From Planctomycetota bacterium (GTDB taxonomy: Bacteria > Planctomycetota > PLA2 > JAEUHO01): a DNA stretch of 42,608 bases. The translations under genes were made by a program, and so were the position numbers. Numbering within the stretch: the stretch's first letter is position 1; each line of letters begins with the position of its first letter. Shown piece after piece: positions 1 to 8,148 of this stretch. The notes beneath the pieces are model-generated. The model saw nothing but the letters and a program-made list of their open reading frames with translations, was not told the origin of the DNA and did no database searches. Where the stretch lies: NCBI GenBank assembly GCA_030065025.1, contig JASJDY010000001.1, positions 1-42,608 on the forward strand, read 5' to 3'.

Positions 1-1
1 G

Positions 2-697
2 CTCGTGATCGGGCGTGCGGGCGCATGGACCCGCGGCTACGAGCCGCTCCGCGCCCGCATCGAGCAGGCCGGCAGTGACCCCGCAGCACGCATGCGCGCC
101 GCGTTCGACCGCTCGAGCGACCTGCAGGGCGTGCTGGATCCCTCCTTTGCCGCCTCACTCGGCTGGCCCGTCACCGCGCCGCTCCTCACCGATCGCTCCC
201 CGCTGCGCTCCATGCTGTGGGAGGAGCGCAACGGCACGTTGCTCAGCCTGCTGCACGTCGAGGATCGCGTCTCGATGGCGCACGGTCTCGAGGGCCGGCC
301 CGTCGGCTGCCTCGGCTCGCTGCCGGCGGTCGCCGCCACGCTGCCCGACGACTGGCTCGTCGGACCGGACGGCGAGGGCAAGCGCGCACTGCGCGCCGCG
401 CTCGACGGCGTGATTCCCGAGGCGGTCCGTACCGACACCCGCAAGCGCGGCTTCCCGACGCCGTTCGCCCGGGCCGCCCGCGGCGCGGGCCGCGAGCTCG
501 TCGAGTCCTGGCTGGCCGACCGGCGCTTCCGCGAGCGCGGGTGGTGGGACGTCGCCGCCGTGCGGGCGCTCCTCGACGAAGAGCGCCCGTCCCACGACCG
601 CGCCCTGTTCGCCGTGCTCTGCTGGGAGTGGTGGGCGCGCTGGTTCCTGGACGGCGACGCGTTTGCCCGGACCGAAGGGCAGGAGGACGTTCGATGA
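2..697 (+). CDS. Asparagine synthase-like protein, C-terminal part (5' end outside window)
   Basis: This is the C-terminal synthetase half of an AsnB-type glutamine-hydrolysing asparagine synthase or a related amidotransferase, which adenylates a carboxylate and amidates it with ammonia. The reading frame is open to the window edge, so the gene begins upstream. Visible family signatures are 'LLHVEDRVSMAHGLEGR' (family form LLxxDRxSMAxxxExRxPFLD), 'GKRALRAAL' carrying the conserved lysine, and 'RKRGFPTPF' near the end. The segment that normally reads RVPFLD is here 'RPVGCLG', so the family aspartate is lost although the preceding Glu is kept. This may be a divergent homologue rather than a housekeeping AsnB. 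The stop overlaps the next start (ATGA), so it is translationally coupled to the TMTC-like gene. Such homologues are common in surface-polysaccharide clusters. The family call is firm; the substrate is unknown. Confidence 0.85.
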   Translation, partial: LVIGRAGAWTRGYEPLRARIEQAGSDPAARMRAAFDRSSDLQGVLDPSFAASLGWPVTAPLLTDRSPLRSMLWEERNGTLLSLLHVEDRVSMAHGLEGRPVGCLGSLPAVAATLPDDWLVGPDGEGKRALRAALDGVIPEAVRTDTRKRGFPTPFARAARGAGRELVESWLADRRFRERGWWDVAAVRALLDEERPSHDRALFAVLCWEWWARWFLDGDAFARTEGQEDVR

Positions 698-3600
698 GCG
701 GCATGTCGATCGGTCGCATCGCGTGGTGGGTCGCCGCCGCCGCGTTGCTCGCCCACGCCGGCCTCACGGCAGGCGGCGTGTGGTCGTTCGGCCCGATCAA
801 CTACGACGACCCCCAGGTGCTCGCGCTGCTCGAGGACAAGTCGGTCGGCGAGCTCCTCACCACCACCACCTGGTACGCGTACAAGCCGATCTACTTCCTC
901 AGCCTGAAGATCGACACCATCTTCGGCGACGCGGCCGTGCACGTGGGCCACGTGGTCAACCTGCTGCTGCACGCGCTCGGCGCGCTCCTCTTGGTGCGCC
1001 TGCTGTACGACCTGTTCGGCTCGCGCTGGATCGCGGGCGCCGCCGGCCTGCTGTTCGCTGTGCACCCGGTGCACGTGGAGAACGTCGCGTGGTTCTCGGA
1101 GCGCAAGGACGTGCTGTCCTTCGTGCTCGTGCTGCTCGCGCACGGGGCCTACCGGCGCGGTCGCGCGTCGGGGCGCTCGCTGTTGCTCGCACCTGCGATC
1201 CTGCTCCTGCTCGGCGGTCTCAGCAAGGGCACCGTCTGGTCGTACGTCGGCATCCTCGCCGTCGACGAGTGGCTGCACCTGCGGCGCACGCGTACCGAGG
1301 GCGGTACCGCCACGGCCGGTCAGGCGTTCGCGCGCCTGCTGCCCGTCCTCATCGTGGGCGTCGGCGGCGTACTGCTCGACGTGCTCGTGGCGCAGGCCAG
1401 CGGCGCGGCCGGCATCGAGCACGGTGTCACGACGATCGAGCTGATGGCCGCCATGGCCGGCGTGCACCTGCGCTACCTGCTGAGCCTCCTCGCGCCGGTC
1501 GGCTTGGCGCTCGACTACGCGATCGATCCCGCCGGCTCGTGGGGGCTGCTCGCGATCGGCGGCCTGCTGCTCGCCGTGTTCGCGGTAGCGGGTCTCGTGG
1601 CCGGTATACGGCGTGGCAGCGCGCTGCTCGCCTGGGCATCCGCGTTCTGGATCTTCGGCCTCGCGCCGGTCAACAACGTCTGGCCGCGCACCGCCGCGCT
1701 CATGGCCGACCGCTACCTCTACATCCCTGCGATCGGGCTGTACATCCTGCTGGCCGTGCTGCTGCGCAAGGCGGGCGCGGCCAAGGGTGGCGCGCTCGGC
1801 GTCGTCGCGATCGTGCTGCTCGTGCTGTGCGAGGCGCGCACCGGTCTCTTTGCCAGCTCCGAGCGCCTCTGGAGCGACACGATCGAGAAGGTGCCGCAGA
1901 GCGCGCTCGCCCACGTGAACCGCGGCCTCGATGCCACCTCGCGCAGCGCGTGGGCGCGCGCGCTCGAGGACGCCGACAAGGCACTCGCCCTCGAGCCTCG
2001 CCCCGAGTTCCAGCTGCGCGCGCACCTGCTGCGCAGCGGCGCGCTCTTCGGCCTGCAGCGCTGGGACGATCTCCTCGAGGAGGCGAACCGAGCGGCCGCC
2101 GTTGCGCGGGAGCTCGAGCGCAACCCACTCGTGCGCGAGGATCCGCGCCAGCTACACGCGCAGGCGGAGATCTTCCGCGGCAACGCGCTCGAAGCGCAGG
2201 GCTGGCGCACGGCCGCGACCGACGCCTACCTGCGCGCGACGCAGGTCTACGACCGGAGTGCCTCGGCCTGGTTCAACTACGGCACGATGCTCGCCGGCTC
2301 GCGCGATGAAGACGGCCTGGGCGAGGCCGTCGATGCGCTGCGCCGCGCGCGCGACCTCGATCCCGGTCGGCTCGACATCGAGCTGCAGCTCGCGACCGTG
2401 CACGGCCGCCGCGGCGACAAGAAGCGCGCGCTGTCGGTCCTCGATCGCGCCGAGCAGCGGCACGGCACGCGCAACCCCGAGGTGCTGTACACCCGCGCCA
2501 CGGTGATGCTGTCCGTCGCCAACGACTGGGCCGCCGCGCGCAAGCTCCTACGCACGCTGCGCGACGTGGATCCCAACCACCCGAAGGGCAAGCAACTCGA
2601 GGCCGACATCGAGATCGCCATCGGCCGTGCGAGCCTGCGCAAGGGACGCGCCGAGCGGGATCGCAAGCTGTTCAAGCAGGCCATCGAGCACTTCGACCAG
2701 GCGCTCGTGATCCTGCCCTCGCACTGGCAGGCCCACGTGTTCGCCGGCGACGCGTTCGCCGAGCAGGGCCGCTACCGCGCTGCGCGCAAGCGCTACCGGG
2801 AGGCGCGCACCGAGGCGCCGGACCAGCGCTGGATCGCCGGCCTGACGGCGCGTACCGCCGCGCTCGAAGCGGCGCTCGTCGCGCTCCGCGACGTCGAAGG
2901 GCAGACCGAGCGGGCGGCCCGCGTCATGGGCGGCGCCATCGCGCTTCCGGACGTCACGCGCATCGACCTGGGCTTCGCGCCCCTGCAGGACGAGCTGGGC
3001 ATGCTGCGCGAGCTGCTGCCGCTCGTGGAGAAGGGCGAGCAGCCGGAGGCCGCGTACGCCTCCGACTTGCTCGCAGCGACCGCCCTGCTCGTCACCGGTG
3101 ACGAGCGCTCCGCGCTCGAGAAGCTGCAGGCCACGATGGGGCGGCTGGGCGGTAGCGAACGCTCGCGCAGCCTGCTCGACGCGGCTCTCGTGCTGCGCGC
3201 CACGTTGTACGAGCGGCAGACCGAGTTCGATCTCGCACTCCGCGACTACCGCCTGCTCGCACAGCGGCGTCCCGACGACATCCTGCCGCCGCTGCGCGAG
3301 CTGCAGATCGACCTGCGCATTGCCGAGGCGCGCCGCCGCACGGCAGCCGGACACGGCGACGACCCGGAGCGGCTCGCGAACGCACGGCGCACGGTTCAGG
3401 AGCGCGCGGAGAAGGTCCGTGCATTCGCCGACGAGCATCCCGGTTCCAGCTCCGCAGGCATGCTCGCCGTGCAGGCGGAGATCAACCTCCAGCGTTGGAT
3501 CCAGGCGGTGCGGCGTCTCAACGGCCTGGCCGAGCGCTTCCAGCGCACCCCGTCGGTCTACCGCGGCTTCAATGCGGTGTACGTCGCCTGGTACACGCAG

Positions 3601-4773
3601 ACGCGCGATCGCATGCACATCGAAGAAGCCACGCGCAATCTGCGCATCGCGACGGATCTCGACCCGCGCGACGCACGCACGGCGATGGACGCGTCGCAGC
3701 TCGCGCGCGTCGCCGGCGACCTGAGCTCGGCGCTCAAGCACGCGGAGCGTGCGCGCGCGCTCGAGAGCTACGGCGGCGGTCCGGCCTCGCGCATGCTCGC
3801 CGACCTGCACGTCGAGCTCGGCCACAAGGCGCTCGAGGGCGGGCAGATGGACGAGGCTCGCGCCGCGGCCGATGCGGCCCGTCGCGTCGACCCGAATCGC
3901 GCCGGCTCCTGGGTCCTCGAGGGCGAGATCGCGCTGAAGTCGCCCACGCGCGATCGCTTCCTGCGCGCGTACGACCTCGCCAAGAAGGCCAAGGAGCTCG
4001 AGCCCTACCACCCGAACGTCAACGGGTTGCTGGCGCGCTGCCACAAGGGCAGCGCGACGACGGCGCTCCTGATGATGGGGCGATACCGCGAGCCGCCGCC
4101 CGACACCCCTGGCTGGGACGAGAAGCGACGCAAGCAGGTGCGCCAGTACCGCGAGCGCTATCGCCAGCAGGCGATCAACGACCTCAATCTCGCGCTGATC
4201 CTCGACCCCGGCGCCGAGGACGCGAAGGAGACCGAGCGCACGGTGCGGCGCCTCGAGGAGGCGAGCGCCACCACGCAGGCCGAGCGCCAGGCGAAGGCGC
4301 GCGAGCACTACGAGCGGGGGATCCGCTTCCAGATCGACGGCAAGCGCGTCGATGCGCTCTACGCGTTCCACGAGGCCATCCAGCTCTCGCCGCGCTTCGC
4401 GCGTGCACACGGACGCCTCGTCCAGATGGTGGTCCTGCTCCTGGAGGTCCTGCCGGTGGAGGATCCGGAGGGCTTGAAGACCGCGCGCAAGTACGAGGAG
4501 ATGGCGTGGCGCTCGCTGCACGCCCTCGAAGCGCTCGACATCGACCGGTCCATCGCGCAGCTCTGGTACTTCCGCGGTGAGCTCAACCACTTCAAGTTCC
4601 GGACGACGCCGGACACGCAGCCGGAGGCGCGTGAGGTCGCACGGCTCGCCGCGCTCGCCGGCTTCGAGCACTTCGTGCTGCGCCTGCGCGCCGCCGGCGC
4701 CAAGGATGGCGAGTCCCAGCCCTTGCGCATCGCGCTCGCGCGCCTCGCCACCCTCCGCAAGGGAGACGACTGA
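694..4773 (+). CDS. TMTC-like GT-C membrane protein with long TPR region
   Basis: This 1,359-residue protein has about ten or eleven hydrophobic helices in residues 1-390, followed by a TPR solenoid running almost to the C-terminus. The membrane part resembles the O-mannosyltransferase-like TMTC group: an early acidic loop 'NYDDPQVL' after the first helix, and the motif 'HPVHVENVAWFSERKDVLS', the usual hallmark of these proteins. The acidic loop is where GT-C enzymes bind metal and a lipid-linked sugar. TPR-like helices begin near 'LWSDTIEKVPQSALAHVNRG' and recur as 'ALxLxP' and 'DLDPRDA' units. The ATG at 694 overlaps the upstream stop; a second ATG at 703 is possible. Inferred role: membrane glycosyl transfer to exported proteins, with the TPR part as acceptor or partner platform. 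At this length, well beyond most bacterial TMTC proteins, the TPR part may have an additional scaffold role. Confidence 0.8.
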   Translation: MSGMSIGRIAWWVAAAALLAHAGLTAGGVWSFGPINYDDPQVLALLEDKSVGELLTTTTWYAYKPIYFLSLKIDTIFGDAAVHVGHVVNLLLHALGALLLVRLLYDLFGSRWIAGAAGLLFAVHPVHVENVAWFSERKDVLSFVLVLLAHGAYRRGRASGRSLLLAPAILLLLGGLSKGTVWSYVGILAVDEWLHLRRTRTEGGTATAGQAFARLLPVLIVGVGGVLLDVLVAQASGAAGIEHGVTTIELMAAMAGVHLRYLLSLLAPVGLALDYAIDPAGSWGLLAIGGLLLAVFAVAGLVAGIRRGSALLAWASAFWIFGLAPVNNVWPRTAALMADRYLYIPAIGLYILLAVLLRKAGAAKGGALGVVAIVLLVLCEARTGLFASSERLWSDTIEKVPQSALAHVNRGLDATSRSAWARALEDADKALALEPRPEFQLRAHLLRSGALFGLQRWDDLLEEANRAAAVARELERNPLVREDPRQLHAQAEIFRGNALEAQGWRTAATDAYLRATQVYDRSASAWFNYGTMLAGSRDEDGLGEAVDALRRARDLDPGRLDIELQLATVHGRRGDKKRALSVLDRAEQRHGTRNPEVLYTRATVMLSVANDWAAARKLLRTLRDVDPNHPKGKQLEADIEIAIGRASLRKGRAERDRKLFKQAIEHFDQALVILPSHWQAHVFAGDAFAEQGRYRAARKRYREARTEAPDQRWIAGLTARTAALEAALVALRDVEGQTERAARVMGGAIALPDVTRIDLGFAPLQDELGMLRELLPLVEKGEQPEAAYASDLLAATALLVTGDERSALEKLQATMGRLGGSERSRSLLDAALVLRATLYERQTEFDLALRDYRLLAQRRPDDILPPLRELQIDLRIAEARRRTAAGHGDDPERLANARRTVQERAEKVRAFADEHPGSSSAGMLAVQAEINLQRWIQAVRRLNGLAERFQRTPSVYRGFNAVYVAWYTQTRDRMHIEEATRNLRIATDLDPRDARTAMDASQLARVAGDLSSALKHAERARALESYGGGPASRMLADLHVELGHKALEGGQMDEARAAADAARRVDPNRAGSWVLEGEIALKSPTRDRFLRAYDLAKKAKELEPYHPNVNGLLARCHKGSATTALLMMGRYREPPPDTPGWDEKRRKQVRQYRERYRQQAINDLNLALILDPGAEDAKETERTVRRLEEASATTQAERQAKAREHYERGIRFQIDGKRVDALYAFHEAIQLSPRFARAHGRLVQMVVLLLEVLPVEDPEGLKTARKYEEMAWRSLHALEALDIDRSIAQLWYFRGELNHFKFRTTPDTQPEAREVARLAALAGFEHFVLRLRAAGAKDGESQPLRIALARLATLRKGDD

Positions 4774-4775
4774 GC

Positions 4776-5501
4776 GTGGCGACCGCCGGCGCCTCGCGCG
4801 GCAGCGGACCCGAGCGCGCCTGGGCGCCGGCACTGCCCAAAGGCGGCGAGGTCGTGCTGGACGCCGAGGAGTCGAGCCACCTCGTGCGCTCGCGGCGCGT
4901 CGCCGTCGGCGATGCGGTCGTGCTCTTCGACGGCCGCGGCACCTGTCGGGCCGGCGTCCTCGTCGGCGGCGATCCACGAGCCGCCCGCGTGGCGCTCGAG
5001 GGCGACTACCCCGACCGCACGCCGGCGCGCACGGTGCGGCTGGCGGTCTCCCTCCCGGAGATGGGACGTGCCGACCGCATGGTGCAGGCCCTTGCCGAGC
5101 TGGGGGTGGCGGAGGTGGGCCACCTCGTGTGCGCTCGCTCGGAGCCCAAGCGCGCCGGGCAGGCCGAGCGGCGCGCCGCGCGTTGGGAGAAGCTCGCACG
5201 CGAGGCGTGCAAGGTGAACGGCTGTGCACGGGCGCTGCGAATCGCCCCGCCGGTCCTGTTCGACGCGGCGCTGGCGGGCACCGCCTTGCTGCTGGATCCG
5301 GATCCCGCGGCCCCGAGTCTCGCCACGGCTGGCTCGGGCAGCGAAGACCTCACGCTGCTGATCGGTCCGGAGGGCGGCTTCACGGAGAGCGAGGTCGAGG
5401 CGGCCCGGGCGGCCGGCGCGGGCGTGGCGCGTGTCGGCCAGGCGGCGCTGCGCGTGGAGACGGCGGCGATCGCGGCGGCGGCGGTGGTGTTGGGGGGGTA
5501 G
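4776..5501 (+). CDS. rsmE: 16S rRNA (uracil-1498-N3)-methyltransferase
   Basis: RsmE methylates N3 of U1498 in helix 44 of 16S rRNA with S-adenosylmethionine; it is a SPOUT (trefoil-knot) enzyme acting in the cytosol. The 241-residue length matches the family. Visible signatures are the N-terminal PUA-like 'HLVRSRRVAVGDAVVLFDGRG', the 'EMGRADRMVQALAELGV' helix, and the SAM-binding knot 'LLIGPEGGFTESEVEAA' followed by 'ALRVETAAIAAAAVV'. The segment 'SEPKRAGQAERRAARW' corresponds to the family's R/S-rich stretch. The GTG at 4776 lies 2 nt after the upstream stop and has a GGGAGACGA Shine-Dalgarno-like stretch before it, so it is the last gene of the asparagine synthase/TMTC operon. The stop is followed immediately by palindromic elements that could end the transcript. 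Confidence 0.93.
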   Translation: MATAGASRGSGPERAWAPALPKGGEVVLDAEESSHLVRSRRVAVGDAVVLFDGRGTCRAGVLVGGDPRAARVALEGDYPDRTPARTVRLAVSLPEMGRADRMVQALAELGVAEVGHLVCARSEPKRAGQAERRAARWEKLAREACKVNGCARALRIAPPVLFDAALAGTALLLDPDPAAPSLATAGSGSEDLTLLIGPEGGFTESEVEAARAAGAGVARVGQAALRVETAAIAAAAVVLGG

Positions 5502-5586
5502 CTCGCGCTCTCGCTCGCTTACGCGCTCGCGCGTCGGTGGATCGCTCCATTGCGCCCGAAGGTCGAGCGCGAGCGGGAGCGCGAGC
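5501..5586. repeat. Hexamer-based inverted repeat, element 1
   Basis: Arms 5501-5518 (GCTCGCGCTCTCGCTCGC) and 5569-5586 pair at 17 of 18 positions, the exception being a possible G-U pair, around a 50-nt loop. Both arms are runs of degenerate hexamers (GCTCGC; GAGCGC/GAGCGG). The element starts on the last base of the rsmE stop codon. It could act as a rho-independent-like structure, but there is no T-tract. It has the same architecture as the elements in the pseudopilin leaders. Confidence 0.8.
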
Positions 5587-5614
5587 GCGACGACCCACCA
5601 TGTGCCGCGTCCGC

Positions 5615-5679
5615 GTCCGGGACCCCGATCCCGTCCCAGACGGACACCTCTCGATTGGGACGGGGGCGCGGTCGGGGAC
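5615..5679. repeat. Hexamer-based inverted repeat, element 2
   Basis: Arms 5615-5637 and 5657-5679 are complementary at 18 of 23 positions around a 19-nt loop. The innermost 8 bp (CCCGTCCC/GGGACGGG) are perfect. The arms are degenerate GTCCGC/GTCCCG and GGGACG/GGGGCG hexamers. It directly follows element 1, so the rsmE to sigma54-activator gap (5502-5760) is almost entirely palindromic sequence apart from the downstream -10 site. Confidence 0.65.
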
Positions 5680-5743
5680 GCGGGCGAGGCAATCACGAGG
5701 TAGCCCGACCAGATTCCCGAAGCCGGCGTCCTCCCCCCCGGCC

Positions 5744-5749
5744 TAGCAT
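5744..5749 (+). promoter_or_regulatory. -10-like hexamer TAGCAT
   Basis: TAGCAT ends 11 nt before the ATG at 5761, and no Shine-Dalgarno sequence lies between. Initiation 6-8 nt downstream would give a leader of only a few bases. No clear -35 is seen. Confidence 0.5.
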
Positions 5750-5760
5750 TTGCACCCGCC

Positions 5761-7776
5761 ATGGCCATGCACGGACCCCTGCGCCTGTTCATCAAGAGCC
5801 CCGGCATGGACGAGCGCGTCTACGACATGGACGCCGGTGAGGTCACCATCGGCCGTGACGCGGCCGTCGAGATCCCCGTCGAGGACCGCACCCTCAGCCG
5901 CCGCCACTGCCGCGTGTACGTCGGCGCCGACGGCTGGCGCGTGACCGACCTCGGGTCCCGCAACGGCACCTTCCTCAACGGCAATCCCATCCTCGACGAC
6001 CGCCTCGAGGAGGGGGATCGCATCGAGCTCGGCGAGACGAAGATCACCGCCTATCTACCCAAGGGCGAGATGACGACGGCCGCCCAGGAGGCCGACCTCG
6101 AGGCCATCCTCCAGCGCGCCATGAAGTCGCCCAAGGCGCGCAGCGCCAGCGTCGTCGGCCGGCGCCGCGAGATCCGCGCGCTGACCCACCTCATGGAGCT
6201 CAACGAGAAGATCAACGCCCTGCGCGACGAGGACCAGCTCCTCGAGGGCGTGCTCGACGCGGCCATCGAGCTCACCGACGCCGGCCGCGGCTTCCTCCTG
6301 CTCAAGGAGGAGGATCACTTCATCGTTCGGCGCGCCCGTCTTCCGCATCACCGTGACCTCACGGATCCCGACGGCTCGTTCTCCGTGAGCGTCGCCGCGG
6401 AGGTGATCCGCGAGGGGAAGAGCGTCCTGTCCGAAGACATGCAGATGGACGACCGCTTCGAGGGCACCGCGAGCGTCGCCAACCTCAAGCTGCGCTCTCT
6501 CGTCTGTGTTCCCGTCCACGCGCGCGACAGCGTGCTGGGCGCGATCTACCTCGACAACGCGTTCGAGAAGGGCACGTTCGACGGCTGGGACGTGCGCATG
6601 CTCGAGAGCTTCGCCAGCCTCGCCTCCATCGCGATTCGCAACGCGCGCGAGCGACGCGAGATCGCGATGCGCCGGCGCGAAGCCGTGCGTCAGTCGCGAC
6701 GCATCGAGCGCCTGAACGAGCGACTCAAGAAGGCGCTGCGAATTCGCACGAATGCCCTCCGAAGGGCCCGTGAGGACCTCGCCAAGCAGGCTGACGAGCT
6801 CGGGCTGAAGTACAGCTACGGCCAGATCGTCGGCCGCAGTCCGGCCATGAAGCGCGTGCTCCGACTCGTCGACCGCGTGACCGACCTGATGATCCCGGTG
6901 CTCATCGTCGGGGAGTCCGGCACGGGCAAGGAGCTGATCGCCCGCGCGATCCACTTCAACGGTCCGCGACGTCGCGCGCGCATCGTCGGCGAGAACTGCG
7001 CGGCCGTACCCGAGACGCTCATGGAGAGCGAGTTCTTCGGCTACGAACGCGGCGCGTTCACCGGTGCGCACCGCGATCACGCGGGCCTCTTCGAGCAGGC
7101 GCACGAGGGCACCCTCTTCCTCGACGAGGTGGGGGAGATGTCGCTCGACATGCAGAAGAAGTTCCTGCGCGTGCTCGAGGAGGGCGAGGTGCGCCGCATC
7201 GGCGCGAAGGCCCCGGTCAGCGCGGACTTCCGGCTCGTCTCCGCGACGAACCGCGACCTCGGTGAGATGCTGCGCGCCGCGCACTTCCGCGAGGACCTCT
7301 ACTACCGGATCGCGGGCGTCGTCATCGAGCTGCCGCCGCTACGCGAGCGCAAGGACGACGTGCCGGCGCTCGTGGCGCACTTCATGGAGGAGAGCGCAGC
7401 GCAGAACGGCGGCCTCCGGCTCGACCCCGCCGCGATGGACCTGCTGGTGGCGTACGAGTGGCCGGGCAACGTGCGGGAGCTCCGCAACGAGGTGCTGCGC
7501 CTGCGCGCCCTGCAGACGGGCGGCGTCATCCACGCCGAGCACCTGAGCTCCCGCATCCTGGCCTACCGTCCGCCCGATCCGGAGGAGCCCGTCGAGCAGG
7601 GACTCAAGGCGATGGTCGAGGACCTCGAGCGTCGCGTGATCCGTGCCGCCCTCCTGCGGCACGGCTGGAACAAGAGCCGCACCGCCGCCGAGCTGGGGCT
7701 CAGTCGCCTGGGTTTGCGCAAGAAGCTCGAGCGCTACGGACTCGACTCCGAGCAGCCGCCCAAGGCCGGAATCTGA
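5761..7776 (+). CDS. Sigma54-dependent activator with FHA and GAF sensor domains
   Basis: A 671-residue cytosolic bacterial enhancer-binding protein. The N-terminal FHA domain (about 1-100) has the core residues GRD, SRRHC and SRNGTFLNG, so it should bind a phosphothreonine partner. A GAF domain (about 145-290) and a helical linker follow. The AAA+ domain (about 350-585) has Walker A GESGTGKE at 384-391, an intact sigma54-contacting GAFTGA loop at 431-436, Walker B 'LFLDEVGE' and the usual arginine-rich 'SATNRDL' region. A Fis-type helix-turn-helix (about 638-662, 'NKSRTAAELGLSRLGLRKKL') ends the protein. There is no receiver domain, so control is by FHA/GAF input, plausibly from the Ser/Thr kinases common in these organisms. 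It precedes the pseudopilus genes on the same strand, and a sigma54-like site lies about 175 nt past its stop, so it may activate that locus. That link is inferred. Confidence 0.92.
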   Translation: MAMHGPLRLFIKSPGMDERVYDMDAGEVTIGRDAAVEIPVEDRTLSRRHCRVYVGADGWRVTDLGSRNGTFLNGNPILDDRLEEGDRIELGETKITAYLPKGEMTTAAQEADLEAILQRAMKSPKARSASVVGRRREIRALTHLMELNEKINALRDEDQLLEGVLDAAIELTDAGRGFLLLKEEDHFIVRRARLPHHRDLTDPDGSFSVSVAAEVIREGKSVLSEDMQMDDRFEGTASVANLKLRSLVCVPVHARDSVLGAIYLDNAFEKGTFDGWDVRMLESFASLASIAIRNARERREIAMRRREAVRQSRRIERLNERLKKALRIRTNALRRAREDLAKQADELGLKYSYGQIVGRSPAMKRVLRLVDRVTDLMIPVLIVGESGTGKELIARAIHFNGPRRRARIVGENCAAVPETLMESEFFGYERGAFTGAHRDHAGLFEQAHEGTLFLDEVGEMSLDMQKKFLRVLEEGEVRRIGAKAPVSADFRLVSATNRDLGEMLRAAHFREDLYYRIAGVVIELPPLRERKDDVPALVAHFMEESAAQNGGLRLDPAAMDLLVAYEWPGNVRELRNEVLRLRALQTGGVIHAEHLSSRILAYRPPDPEEPVEQGLKAMVEDLERRVIRAALLRHGWNKSRTAAELGLSRLGLRKKLERYGLDSEQPPKAGI

Positions 7777-7851
7777 CGGGGGCTACTGGCAACGTGGTTA
7801 GCATCCCCTGCAAAGTCTCTTACCATCGCTGCCGGCGGTCGCCGCAGCACT

Positions 7852-7877
7852 GGTCACGTCGTGACCACCGGGGCTTT
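7852..7877 (+). terminator. Possible terminator hairpin after the sigma54 activator
   Basis: GGTCAC-GTC-GTGACC (7852-7866) is a perfect 6-bp stem, followed after 8 nt by TTTT (7875-7878). The stem is short and the T-tract is weak and displaced, so it could equally be an operator palindrome. Confidence 0.3.
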
Positions 7878-7950
7878 TCGCCAGACTTCGCCGTTGACGT
7901 AAGGCCATGCAGGGCAGTACGTTCCGCGGATCGGCGCCTGTCTCGAAATG

Positions 7951-7966
7951 AGGAATGGGCGTTGCA
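7951..7966 (+). promoter_or_regulatory. Weak sigma54-type -24/-12 site
   Basis: AGGAATGGGCGTTGCA has GG and GC separated by exactly 10 nt and a perfect TTGCA -12 box. The -24 box (consensus TGGCAC) matches only the GG dinucleotide. Its position downstream of a sigma54 activator gene and upstream of the pseudopilus operon makes it worth noting; the leader to the ATG at 8149 would be about 170 nt. Confidence 0.3.
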
Positions 7967-8062
7967 AAGGACCCAGCCGAACGAAATGCCGGCGGACGCG
8001 CGTGGGAGGCGCTCGCTCCGGCCGCGGCGGAGCACGCAGCAACCCTCCCGCACCACACCCAT

Positions 8063-8122
8063 GACCAGTCATCCCGTGACTAGTCTTCCGGCAGGACCGG
8101 GTCTCGCGCAGGCCCGGGTCCT
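8063..8122 (+). promoter_or_regulatory. Double hairpin in the leader of the twin-FHA gene
   Basis: Hairpin A (8063-8085) pairs GACCAGTCA with TGACTAGTC, 8 of 9 positions, around TCCCG. Hairpin B (8093-8122) pairs AGGACC-GGG with CCCGGGTCCT with one bulged base. The Shine-Dalgarno site follows 12 nt later. They may form a structured mRNA leader; no known riboswitch class is recognised. Confidence 0.35.
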
Positions 8123-8148
8123 CGTCCCCTGATCAGGAGAGCAGCCGC

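Larger units (their letters stand above)
7777..8148 (+). other. 372-nt intergenic region rich in hairpins
   Basis: No credible gene is seen. It contains a 15-bp palindrome (7852-7866), a weak sigma54-like site (7951-7966) and two adjacent hairpins just upstream of the twin-FHA gene (8063-8085 and 8093-8122). It ends with a good Shine-Dalgarno sequence (CAGGAGAGC) before the ATG at 8149. The region probably holds the terminator of the activator gene and the promoter/leader of the pseudopilus operon. Confidence 0.6.

Noticed and set aside
37-2025. Long minus-strand open frame (662 codons) opposite the asparagine synthase and TMTC-like genes
   Set aside because: Arg/Ala/Gln-rich composition without motifs, antisense to clearly coding sequence; a by-product of high GC.
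7787-7802. Sigma54-like TGGCAAC...TTAGC just after the activator gene
   Set aside because: GG and GC are separated by 11 rather than 10 nt and the -12 box is poor.
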